A program made the translations under genes and the position numbers. Under the pieces are notes generated by a model. That model was given only the letters and a program-made list of their open reading frames with translations, was not told the origin of the DNA and did no database searches. This document shows, piece after piece, positions 14,401 to 26,357 of a DNA stretch of 64,000 nt (position 1 is its first letter; each line of letters begins with the position of its first letter). Where the stretch lies: positions 11,669,360 to 11,733,359 of the forward strand of contig JAKJHU010000030.1 in NCBI GenBank assembly GCA_022316685.1, in the 5' to 3' direction. This DNA is from Progne subis subis. Its lineage: Eukaryota; Chordata; Aves; Passeriformes; Hirundinidae.

Positions 14401-15745
14401 AAAAGACATGTGTTACATACATTATCCTGTCTGTATACTCACTGCCAAATAAATCAACTGTCATCTGAAAACCTTTTCCAAAGGGAGGAAGATAGACTTC
14501 TTACCTGTCCCAGGAGCATCTTTGTTTGAAGTCAAAGCTAGTCCTATGCTCCACTGGTGAACATTTAGAAAGGCAAGTTCTAACCTAGGGTCATTTGTCA
14601 CCCTTCATTCAGGCTGAAGTTTTCTGCTGAAGCCAAAGATTATTACTATCCTCATTTCATAGTTCAGAGGTTGAATAATCTATCTTTAAAATTTAAAGTA
14701 TTTTTGCTCTGTCTGACAAAGTTGGATCTATGTTTTTATCCAAGAATAGTTTAAGTCTGCATGACCCTAAATCAGAATTTTTTTTTTTTCTGAATATTAT
14801 TGTCTTTCTATTATACTTTAAGTTCTTGTCAGGTTTGTGTTCTATATTTATGCAATACCTCCTAGGGTGCAGGCCTGCAGACACATTTTTCTTTACTCCC
14901 TTTTGGCACCTGGTAGCATCTGAAGTAACACTAATGCAGAAGAAGAAATGAAGGATAATATTATTCAAGAGGTATCCTTTTAACACTAATCTCTTATAAA
15001 GGCTGATTAAGATATAACAAAACACTTCAGGGATTATGTTCTGATCTCAAACCACTGCTCATTTTGCCTCTTCATTTTTAATGGAATGTTTCCTTCTTTG
15101 CACACATGTGAGTGAAAACACAATCAGACCCAATTTATTTCCTCTTATATTGAAAATACCACCTGGACTGAGTGGGACCACAGGTCATAACAGTTTACTA
15201 GCAGCAATTAGTATGTGTGCTGAGCTTTTTTCTTATGATCAGATTAATTTGTGTGTTGTATTCTCATTACTCCATATTTGATAAATAACCTTTCAAACCC
15301 TTCTAACATTAATGTTCTACATTCATCTGCTGTATTTAGTAAATTATATTAGACTAGTATTAGAAACAAACATTTTTTACTTTCAGATTGATGCCTGATT
15401 CTGTGCCAGCACTCAGAGGACTGGCATGGAGTGCAGCTCTAGCATCTGCTGCCAAATGCACACCTTAGTGAGCTGACACCAGCTGAAGGCCTCTGGCGAC
15501 CAAAAGACTCCAGTACCTCTGTCTACTCAACATCAAACACACTTGGTTTTAATTCCCTCTGTACAGATATTTGGCCTGTGAGACACTGTAAGTTTGTGGG
15601 TACTTTAGTGCAATATTGAAATACCTGCATAGACCTAGAATTGCAAAAGTTCTGGGCAGCTATTCACAAAAATCCAACAGGGATCAACCTGCAAGGTGTG
15701 CAACCAAGATATTCCCAAAGAAAAACATATTATTTAGACTTGACC
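8401..15745. other. AT-rich non-coding sequence, no gene recognised
   Basis: No exon, RNA gene or transposon was recognised. Open frames are 60-110 codons, scattered over both strands without shared themes. The longest, on the minus strand at 14693-15025, is low-complexity in places. Short A and T runs occur, such as a run of about 13 A near 12680. Likely intergenic or intronic. Confidence 0.65.
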
Positions 15746-15801
15746 AAAAAACAACAACAACAACAAAACAAACAAACAAACAAACAAACAAACAAACAAA
15801 A
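15746..15801. repeat. (CAA)n followed by (CAAA)n microsatellite
   Basis: A compound array: a few CAA units from about 15752, then roughly nine CAAA units running to about 15801. It belongs to the A-rich, C-punctuated class found several times in this window on both strands. The two plus-strand open frames over it (15616-15822 and 15641-15850) are translations of the repeat and were not called. Confidence 0.92.
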
Positions 15802-16070
15802 CCCCTGGGGTTTATGGAGTAGGTTAACAGCAATGATTCTCAATATGTGAAGGATGAAGGATGTGAGCTCAGTGACTTCACTTGCCCGGGAAAATTTTCC
15901 ACTGCATTTCCTACCTTCTTAATGGATATATAAGTGACCAAGATATAAAATAATCTGTGACAAGAGGTTCCTAGCCATTTTCTGCTCAAATTCTTTAAAC
16001 TTGTATGGAATAATTAAATATACACTGGTACAGAGTAGAGAAGTATATGATAATGGCTGTACCAGACTAG

Positions 16071-16084
16071 TGTGTGTGTGTGTG
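16071..16084. repeat. (TG)7 dinucleotide repeat
   Basis: Seven uninterrupted TG units. Short, but a normal vertebrate microsatellite. Confidence 0.85.
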
Positions 16085-16403
16085 AGGAAACTCACTTGAC
16101 AAGGCAGAGCTGTGTTTTCCAGTCATTGTTTCAATTTATATTCAAGTATTCTAAATTAAGATTTGGATTACTGGCTAATGCTAATGCATTTTAAACAACA
16201 GGGGGTAGTTTAGTGCTCACACTCTCATCAAATATTTGGTCATTACAGTTTCAAGAAGAGGGATTGGAGGAGTTGTTTGAAATGCACTCTGTTGCCTCCT
16301 TCTTTGAGAAGTTGTATAAAATGTAAAACTGGTAGGTTCAGACAGAAGAAGGAATTTGATCTTGCTCTTCTACATGTCAGGTTGATGCTCTGATGAGCAA
16401 GAC

Positions 16404-16424
16404 GAAGGAAGGAAGGAAGGAAGG
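16404..16424. repeat. (GAAG)n purine repeat
   Basis: About five GAAG units on the plus strand, all purine, followed by GTGGGAG. Simple repeat only. Confidence 0.8.
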
Positions 16425-17348
16425 TGGGAGAGTGACTTCACTCCAAGACAGGGTCTCAGGTTATGATTTTCAATCAAAGACAGACCCACCAGGGTCACAA
16501 CTGCCTCCATCTGTCAAAGGTCTCGAAACAGCTGACAGAACTGCACTGGCTCTTGACCACTGATAATTTAGTACAGACACAGCACAGTGCTGATGTATGC
16601 ACACTGTTTGTGTGTTCAGGTCACCCTGCTGTGCTCTTGATCTGTTGTGTCTGTACAGGGAGTCCCACTCTTTCTGTTTCAAGTGCTAGCATAAGTGGAG
16701 TGAGCTCAGATATTTTGGAACCCACATGTCAGGCTTGATTCTAGGCGTCTGCTTCTCCTAAAAGCAGTACTTAGGCAACACAAAGTTAGAGCTCTGGCTT
16801 TTCTGGAAATGATGGAGTCCACTGAGCACTCCAAGTGTTCCTGCACCTCTTTGTAATTGTCATCCATAGTTTTTGGCTGTTTCAATGCCTCAGTATATTT
16901 TTGGAGTCTGATTTTTCAGAGCTTCAGGGTTTGCATGAGTCCTACCCACAGACAATACAGACCTGAAAATCAGACCAGCTTGTTAGGAAAAGCTGAAGAT
17001 AACTGAACTTTTCTGTAATATTTTGGCTTCATTTACAATTAAGTACTCCATAAAAACTTTTAATGTCAGGAAGCCATATCATCAATTTTTCTTGTCATTC
17101 TTAAACATAACACGATAAGTAAATTATTTCTAACACAGCCATATTACATAACTTTTAAATCAACCAGTTATTTCACTAGAATTTGTTAAAATGGTCAAGT
17201 ATTTAGATGCATTCAGCTAATAATAATGTTTTGTTTTATTTCGACTTTTCACAGTGCTACCAGTTGTGTTGTTTCAAATCGTTTTCTACATGCCCTCAGT
17301 ATCCTTGCTCAGTTACTCTCTATGGTCCAGTTACTGGTTTGTTGGGGG

Positions 17349-17422
17349 TTTTTTTGTTTTGTTTGTTTGTTTGTTTGTTTGTTTGTTTTGGTTTGGGTTT
17401 TTTTTGTTTTGTTTTTTTTTTT
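17349..17422. repeat. (TTTG)n compound T/G repeat
   Basis: A T run, about seven TTTG units (about 17357-17388), then further T runs broken by single G or GGG. It is the opposite-strand counterpart of the CAAA arrays elsewhere in the window. Three open frames over it on both strands reflect the repeat (Phe/Val/Leu-rich on plus, Lys/Gln/Thr/Asn-rich on minus) and were not called. Confidence 0.9.
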
Positions 17423-20400
17423 CCTGGTTGTGAAGATAATCTGAATGGTGTGATGAGTTGTCTGGTGGCCTTTGATGGCTTCTCAAAAATGTTGTGGATA
17501 ACTGCTGAGCCTGCTGATGTCTTGCAAAATAAAAATAAAAGAAATCTATAACCAGTTACTATGAAACCTATAAGTTTTGACTGTTTCTTTTTAATCATTC
17601 TTCTCTGACACTTTCTGATGAGTAACTTTCTAAAAATATAACTTGACACTCTCTTATATACTCCAGATACATCCTTTTCATTGATACCTTATCCTTGAAA
17701 ATTGGACATAATGAGGTCCTGTTACATTTGTCTAACCACTAAGGAATCATATTTCAGTATGAAATAAAGGGGATAAAATAAGAAGAAATATGTGGTGCAA
17801 TGAAATCACAAACACTGGGGAGTTGCAGGCATATATATGGCTGTTGTTCTTAAATAAGGACAGAAGTTTCACTAAACGTCTTGGTAGCCTCTATAGTAAA
17901 CTAAAATGGTCTAAAATCACCCAGAGGATAAAACTGTCTCTCTGTTGACTACAGGAAGACTGGGGAAATGAGACATAACCTGGATGCAAATACTTTTAGT
18001 TATGTTAATTACTGCCAATGGAGTCTGTAAAGATAAAAACATTCATCTGAGAACGGACTGAGCTAGTTTTGCCTACTTTCGTAGAAGTCATTTACTCTAG
18101 TTTTGAATAAAGAATTTAAACTGTACTATGAGCAAACACAGATAATTTTGCAACATTTTCAGCAGGTTCAGCCCCCTTTTAAATTAGAGTTTACAAAATA
18201 CCTGAATTTTTACAAAAGAACATACATGAAATTTACTAATTCACGGCGCATAGACAGATTTTTTCAATTTTCAGTACCCTGGGTAAAGAATTCTTAGTCT
18301 GGCAGAAAGCAAAGCACACAGAGAACTTAATGCTGGGACACACAGGACCACAAACCAGAATGTTCAGGTGTTTTTGTGTATTTGTGTGTGCATATATATG
18401 GCAAACTGAGTTTTCAAAACTCAAAATATGCTGACCTGTTACAGAATTTGAAAAGTCACAATGGAGGGTTGAGTGTCATTTGTTATGTCATATGCAGATT
18501 CAAAGCTTCTTTCTCAAATGTATTGTCTTTTTTCAGAATGTCAGGATCATGTCTGGTTTAAAAGTTTGCCTTCTGTCCAAGGAATGTCTGCTCAGTTTAA
18601 TCATGCTTGAGTGTCTTGGAAAACAAACTAGAAAAACTGCATTTAAACATCCAAACTTTTTGTTCTGCTGTTTCTTATCCTTATTCTTTTATTTCCCACA
18701 AAGTACTTCCTCTGGTTTTGATGAAGGCGGCAGCATACACTAGAAATATTCAACCAGAATTGCTAGTACTCTCACTTTGTTATTTTCCTCGCACGTAAGT
18801 ATCATGTTCCTAGCAGTCAGTAATTCTGTTCATCTGTGGCCCTTCTAAGATGATTTGTGAAATTGCTGTTTTGGAAGAGTTTTTAAAAGAAATTTGGAAA
18901 TCTTCAGACAAAAGACCTCTGCTCTCTGATAGAGAAGGAATGACAGCCTAAAATTCCAAGGTGATAGTTCTCAGCCTTATATTTTAGTAAGACATATATC
19001 TTCCTGTGGTTTGACCCTCAAATGGGGAAGTGGTGTCCATCACAGCAGCGCCATTTTACTCTGTGCTCTTTAATTAAAAATTACTTTATATTTCTGCTGT
19101 TTCACATCAGGATCCTATTGCAAACTAGCCACTTTCCTCTTAAATTCTGTTAAATGCATGGAAGAAAATAATCTCCTTCAGTGTAGCAACTCCATACCAA
19201 ATCAGCATGGTCTTGACCTATATCCAAGGATGGAAAAGATGTACAGAGTCACACACTCTGAGTGTGGCAATAGCAGGATGCCAAAATAAGTGCAAAATTA
19301 GTGCAAATATTAGGAATTAACCTGCCTTGAAGGAAAACACATCTTAAAGACATTTTGACATCTATAATGAATGCATACATAAAAATGATTGAAAGGTGAC
19401 TTAGGACACCTTAGATGATTGACAAGAAGTTGAAAAGTCATTGGATGTGTAGGAAACTAAATACAACCCTTTTCCAGAGTCCAAAGCAGCTAACCTAATT
19501 AAAAAATCATTTGTTCTCTTTGATTTTCGTCATCTGTTTTGAGAGACATTAAGCTAGATTGAACCTTTAGTTTTGCAATTTCTGCATGAAAATGATACCA
19601 AGAGTTTACCAGGCCCCTTACATCAACTTGGATAGAAGCAAGTCTTTGGCCTTAGTAATTTAATCAAAATTTACATTTCCCACACCAATGCATGTTCTTC
19701 AGACTGTAAAATAAAGAATTCCAAAATCTGGGTGGGCCACCATGCTCGCTAGAACATCCCATTGTGTTTGAGACTGGATTTCATTTAAGTTCTGTCTCTT
19801 CTGTCTTGCAAAGGATAATACATGTGGAGATCTTATGTGAGCAGAAAAAAAGAGCATCCTATGAATTAGCTGGGATAAAACCGTTCGAGAACAGAGCCAG
19901 GCTAATACTATTCAGGAATGGTCTCCTTACTGCTAGGACAATCTCAAGATCTGCCTCTAAGGAAAGGAAATTTTGGTTGTATAGCAAATTTGTTCTACCC
20001 CATAATCAGATCTGCAAGGCTATGCTGGAAGTCCCTTTATCTGATTTGGTAAAGCTGTATTCTATAGGCTCACTATCAGTGGTGCTTCCTTCCTTGAAAG
20101 ACATTCATCTGAGCTCATCTCAGTGGTGTCTCCACCTTCCACCAGTGTAGTCAAAAAACTCTGTAAGTCCCTACTTTTACCTTATTGTGGGAATACAACC
20201 CTTAACAGGTCCTTGCCCATACCTCTGTGCTTCCTCAAACATAAGGATCTGTGGGTGCTTCTTTCATAGCATAGTCCAGTGTGACAGCAGAAACTCCAAG
20301 TCAATATTTGCACAGTTGCAATGTGGCGACAGATAAACATTTTGCAGCAGATGAAGGGCTGTGACTACAAGCAGCATTTCAGACTCACATCAAAGACTGC

Positions 20401-21090
20401 TTTCAGCTATGAGATGACAACCAGCTGAAAGCAAACAGACAAACTAGGCAAGCAGAATAATATACAATGACCACCAATATCTCTTCTCAATGTGGTGTCT
20501 GCTAGAGACATCGGTAGCTTGACTATGCTGCCTTACTAAATATCATGGACTGAAGGCAGAGCTTGGGTTTGGCAGTCTGAAGCAACCACTCTCTCACAAC
20601 TTTACTCAGGTATCTATAGCTTCATTGCACCAGCAGGACTAGCCACATTTTGGTGGGGTCCTGTTCAGGACCTTTTGAAACATAAAAAATTGTGTAACCC
20701 CTCTGCTGAGTGTTACCTCCAGCCATTTCAAACTACCAGAATATACATGAAAAAGCCATGTGGCAGACCACAGCTTCCACATAATACCTGAAATATGGTA
20801 GGTGCTCACATCAGTTGGAGTTTCTTTTAAATTTTCTTCCTAATATCCATTGGAAGGCTGGCAGTTTTGCTTAAACTTCAATGCAGCTGACTCATAATGA
20901 AGCTGAACACTGCAGCGATTCAATTCACAGTCAGGAATTGCATGCAATCACAGTCTCTTGAGCAGAACTGGTCCTAATCCCAAGACATAGAGACCCTTTT
21001 TTTTTTTTTTATTTCTGCCAGAAGCCTTTCCTTCACTTAGATTTATACTCTGTATGTTGCCACACATCTAATTATTAAGTCTTTTCACCT

Positions 21091-21205
21091 GTGAGATGAT
21101 GATGCCACCATGGAGCTCACCATGCTCCCTGATCAGCATATTGTAAAAGGTTTTGCTAAAGTCGAAATGAATTATGCTCAAGACTGTCCCCTTCTGATAT
21201 CAGCC
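21091..21205 (-). mobile_element. Worn LINE reverse-transcriptase fragment (probable CR1-like)
   Basis: On the minus strand, codons within 21146-21169 read HFDFSKTF, matching the LDFSKAFD core of reverse-transcriptase motif A in CR1-type LINE ORF2. That motif carries one catalytic aspartate, and the second residue of the canonical FD pair is changed here. Upstream in the same frame come K-G-x-V and isoleucines at the spacing usual for EGKAVDVVYLDFSKAFD. Downstream, N-M-L-I-R-E-H-G roughly follows the family's H-x-x-L-x-x-K-L pattern. A stop codon lies just upstream in frame. The remnant is about 100 bp and very degraded; chance resemblance is possible because only about 10 residues match well. 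Confidence 0.42.
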
Positions 21206-21282
21206 AAGTCATTCATTACCTCTCCAAATGAAAAAAAAAAAGCAAAACATATTCATTTTTTACCCTCAATATCTCTTTACTC

Positions 21283-21318
21283 TCTGAACACTCAGACCAT
21301 TCTGAACACTCAGAACAT
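21283..21318. repeat. Two tandem copies of an 18-bp unit
   Basis: Bases 21283-21300 and 21301-21318 (TCTGAACACTCAGAMCAT) differ at one position. A small slippage duplication. Confidence 0.85.
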
Positions 21319-24300
21319 TTCTAACTTGACAAGTGACCTGGGTCATAATAAAAGGATGTGTTGCTCTTACTGAATTGAAAGTTCAGAGGCAGCTGCAGCA
21401 GCCTCTAAGAAAGTTCCTGGGGGAGAAAGGGGTAATCAGGCAAGAAGAGACAGCAAGCAGTGTTCAGGGACTCGGAGATAAGATACAGTTTCTGGTTTTC
21501 CCACTGGCTGATCCTGGGGTCTTGGACAGAAGAAATTTTAGGATTGCAAGCTTCCAATCAATCTTCTATTGCTTTTAATGTTTTACTCTCTGGAGCAAGG
21601 GTTGTCTTGTATTAAGAATTTGTAAAGCACATTGCAGAACAGAACCCAAGCACAGCTTGATATCACTGAGTTTTATGAAACCTGCTACACAGAATTAGCG
21701 ACAGTAAAAAAATGTAGATGGACACAAGGGTATTGTAAGGTGTAGTATGGAGTGTAGGTTAAATCATAGCAGAGGATGAAAGGAGAACCTAAGTACCCTG
21801 AATAGTAAAGTTTAAAGCTTAGGTCTTGCAAGTCATACTCCTTAATACAGATAAAAGGCTGTAAAATTTTGTCCATGTTGCTGAACCTTAAGGAACAGAT
21901 CAAGGAAAAGACTTTTTTGTAAGGATTTTCTTGGAATTTTCTTTACAAGTGCAGGCTTAAGAAAATAATCTTCTCCCCAGCAGAGTAGGAATGAGACCCA
22001 AACCTCTGTGAAATAGCCCCTGATTTATATATTTTTTATTCTTTTTCTTCCTGAATGGCTCTGATACATCTGTAAAGACTGACTTAAACCCTCTGTTTTC
22101 CTTTATGACCAGGCACGCTATTCTCTTCTGCTATGTTCTGCCTTCAAACCACTTAAGTTCACACAGAAGAATTCTTTTTTTTTTAATGGAGTAATTTGCT
22201 ACGCAAAGGCTGGTCTTTTCATTTTCAGATTTCTAATGTTTTCAAGTATCTAAAACAGGAGGACTTTTTTTTTCCCACTTTATGGAAAAAAAGCCATGCT
22301 GGCAGATTTCAGCACTTAATTTCTTTATAACAATAGATTTAATACAAAACACATTTTTATTGTAATAAAAAAATAAATAAAGGAAGCAATATGCATTTGA
22401 AAATTCTGCCAAACAAGGCAATGTTTGTTTATTCTTAACAAGAATGTCTAATATATTTTTATGTTGGAGTTGACTTTTTAAACACATTATGTTTATGTAT
22501 ACATGTGACTATGTACATGACAACTGAAGTTTAATTTGATTTAACTATAAAGGCCTCAGTATCTAGTCCATCAGACTAGAAATAAGATTTATGTTGAGAA
22601 GCTCTGTATGCTATCATTTCTATTTTGTTGTTCTTTGACTAATCTTTCTGATAATTTTTTTTCTTGTTAGTGGAGTTGGTCTTTCTCTCCCAAACCCCAA
22701 ACTACCATTCCTACCTTGTTTAAAAACATTACTGCTTTTCCTGCGGTCCAAATACAATAGAAAAGGTTAGTGTTTTCCTCAAAGACCAAACAATTCAATT
22801 TTCTGAATAACCATTAATATACAGTCATTAATTTTGTTGGAAAATAGCCTTCCATTGACTTTCGTAAAAGTTGGCCTTAAGAGACTTGAAGAATCTTTAG
22901 ACTCAAGTTTCTTCAATGCTAGACTTCCATGCCAATGGGGTTGCACAAATATTTTGAGCTCATCCAAATCTCAGTGAAATGTATTCTTTGACTTCACAGT
23001 TCCTGGGCCCAGCACCTTTAGTGTCCATATACTAGGCAGAAACTAAATTGCTGAAAGTAATAGATGTTTCCTTAAAATTGTATAATCTCTTGCAGTAACA
23101 TGACTAATGAATTTGACAGGTTAATAAATACTAGAAATCTGCAGAAATCAATAGACCATTAGACCTGAAAGCTCAGTGCATTGATATAGAATGGAAGAAT
23201 CATCATGGAATCAAACCAAACATCGTTCATTCGTGGTAGAATTTTGTTGACATCTGACCTGGAGGGATTCTAAACATGTAAACAGTCTTAAATCTATTTG
23301 TTGTATTCCTGATAGACAAAAGACACTGTTTTTATGAGTATCAGGAATGACATCTACAAGAATTGTATTTTGTATTTTGATTGCCAAAAACAAAAGAAAG
23401 TGATAGCACTCCTTAACTACAAAAATATCTTCTGTCTCCTTAACCTGCCCAGCAGAGAAGAATGTGACCTGCCAGGCATGGTCACGTTACTAATTCTTGA
23501 AGGAATGGGGACATACAAACTCCTCTAGTGGTGTTCACCTACTGGCTATTGTAAGCAGGTCCTTGAGAGGATTATTAACTCCACCTTAAGAGCAGGTAGA
23601 TGGGTGTTCATTTTAGTAGGATTGGCAGAATACTTTTAAAAGTTGATTGCTGCAATTGCTAGATACATTGCCACTTTGAGACTGAATTTTCTGATGACCT
23701 AGCCTGATGTATAGGCCATAAAGTTGAATGTATAGAAACATTACAGTATAATATAAACCCATATAAATCCTACAGAACTATTGTCTTCCCACTAAGATAA
23801 TATTGCAGTAATTTCAGTAACTTTTCATCATATTGCAAATGAATACATTGCAGCAGGAGGTAAACTGGGTGGAAAATAATTTTCCTGTTCCAGGAAAGTT
23901 TTTGAAATTGCAAAATTCACATTCTACACTGAGCCAAACCCAAGACCTTTCAATTTCTTTTTTTTTTCTCTCCATGGGAAAATAAGAAGAAAATATGATC
24001 GGAATAGCTGCAAGTCCAGGATTAAGGGCTTTCCTCTGGGATGCAGGAAACCTAGGTCCAAGTCTATGCTGTGAAGTAATCTTAACAGGAATTGGAATTT
24101 CATTCTCCCACATCCTGGGAGATGTGCATAATAGTCAGGTTACTAGTGGTACTGGCTCAATCTCTATTTGATCAGAAATTCCACAACAGACTCCAAAAAA
24201 ATATTTTCTGTCTTAATGATATGTATTTTCCACAGAAAAGATGGATATTGATGGACTAGCATTTTTAAACATGAAATCATTTTGCTGCAGAAAATTCAAT

Positions 24301-26332
24301 CTAACTGAAGATAACAGCTCTTAGATGTAATGAAAAATTATGTTTCTTACTACACTTAGTCCTCAGTGTTTTGAAGGTCCACTGTGCCAAAATAGCGGGG
24401 TTAGTCTTTGTGTTCTGATCATTTTACCAATTTGGATAATTATTTCCCCCCCATCTAAGTTTAATCATTTCAGTTGGATACAGGGTTATTCTTCATTTCA
24501 TGACTTAAACTATAATGTACTGTTGTTTCATACTGTTAAACAGCTGCTTAACTCTGTGAAAATAAGAACCATGTGTTCTACCCCAGAGGTGGCTGGCATT
24601 TCAGTGGTAAATGAATTCATCCTTGCTTTTTAAACTGTTTTTGGATTCAAGTGTTATGTAGATATAAGATATTTATTGTTTCAGTTTTATTAAGCCTTGC
24701 TCCCAGCTAAGAGGACTAGAGCCAGAATCTGGAGAAAGGACCACCCCTTACGATCAATAATAGGTCAACATAGGATTCAAAGAATTCCTCCATGGTAGGT
24801 AACTAAAAACATATTAGACACAAAAAATATTCATACAGCTAAGACTACAAGTGAGGGAAAATTATGACAAATTTCTGTCTCCAGAAAACATGATAGCATT
24901 AACCATGAAAAGATAAACTCAAGTTATATGAATCAGGAACTTGCTACTTGCAAATCACCAAGATTTCAAGAGTCAAGATGAAAAAGGCAGCAATTGTATT
25001 GATAGAATTTGTCCTCTTCTTCTCCAACATAAACCCATTTATAATTGATCCATGTAGTATTGCTCTGAACAAAAATTTTCTTCTCTTGCAAAAAACCTCT
25101 ACAGAAGTCTTTTGCATCTCCATAGGAAGTAATTTTCAGAAATGGGGCTTGGAGCTTATGAATTCTTTGTATTAAAACAAATACAAATAGACTTTTCAGT
25201 GTTCCAGTTGCATCTAGTTAAATTAGTGCTGTTCATAAACCAAAGGCCTTTAAAATTACAGAAATTTTCACTTATTGCAGTGAAAATTGAATTAGATCTT
25301 TATGCTATGGCTGGATCTACCCACAATAAATCCATTAACATTCCAAACCTGTCAGAGCACCTCTCTCTAGACCTTGCTCCTGAGTTTCTGAAACCTTGAG
25401 AGGCAATAGAAATAGCATAATATAGTTAAGCCTTGCCATTACACAGAGATGGAACACAACAAAAAACCTAATGATGCATAATTGCACTTGAGAGCTGGAA
25501 AGCTCTGGTCTAAAGGTCTTCACTCCAATGAACAGTGTGCTAATAGCAGGTTTTGTGTGTGTTTTAGTCCATCCACAAACAGAGCTCTCATCAATAATCA
25601 GGCCCATACAGAATTCTTCTTCAGATGCAGAAGTGCAGGGAAGCTCCCTCTTTTGCTGCAATGAGGGACTCTTCCATCTCCAAAGAGATGTTTCATGTGC
25701 TGGCCACCAATGAGTAGTCAGGCCTGCCAGATGTGACTGGTCATGATAAAAAGGAATATGTCTTGATGATGGCTCTGTGTATGAATCTAAGAGAAAGAAC
25801 GGAAACAGAGCAAAAAAACTACCCACTCTTTTCTCCTAGGAAGTTAACCAAAATCTTAATCTATGCACTTCCTAAAAAGTAGAGATAAAAACAAGTATAA
25901 ATGTGTGACTCTTCTCATCAACAACTTAAAAGATGGATATCTCTAAATTTTCAAGTTCTACTTGACTGATCACACTACACATGATGGAAAACCTTTTTTA
26001 TTTGCTAAATACAGTACATTAATGCAATACATTGGTCAGTTCAGTTAAAACCTCTCAAAAGAAGGATGAAAAATACCATCACTTTTCTTCTTAGCAAAGT
26101 AAGCAATCATCATACCCATCATTTTTAGGAAGCCCCCAGTTAAACAAGAGGGAATTCCCACAAGCTTACTTTACAAAAACCTGGGCTGTTTCATTTTCAT
26201 ATGTATCCTAACTTCAAAGAATTATTGCTAAAGAATATTTATATTTTCAATATGTTATTTCCTTGGATAAATTTGAAATAGGGTCTATCACAGTAAATCC
26301 TAAGCAGCTCACCTGAAAAATTATTTTAAACC

Positions 26333-26357
26333 TTTTTTTTTTTTTTTTTTTTTTTTT
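26333..26357. repeat. Poly(T) run, 25 bases
   Basis: Uninterrupted T run followed by CCTCCTAG. The combination mimics a strong splice acceptor on the plus strand, but no open frame of note and no donor pairing support an exon to its right. Confidence 0.85.

Larger units (their letters stand above)
15802..21090. other. AT-rich non-coding sequence with simple repeats
   Basis: No gene was recognised. The longest frame, on the plus strand at 19764-20150 (128 codons), begins at a GTG, has no domain I recognise and lacks support from flanking splice or promoter signals. Simple repeats within (TG at 16071, GAAG at 16404, TTTG at 17349) are listed separately. A run of 14 T lies at 20997-21010. Confidence 0.6.

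Noticed and set aside
19764..20150. Plus-strand open frame of 128 codons
   Set aside because: GTG start, no recognisable motif, no splice or promoter context.
25335..25826. Longest minus-strand open frame, 163 codons
   Set aside because: It begins at GTG, its first ATG leaves about 91 codons, and there is no recognisable domain or supporting signal. A frame of this length is somewhat unusual for AT-rich DNA but not enough to call a gene.
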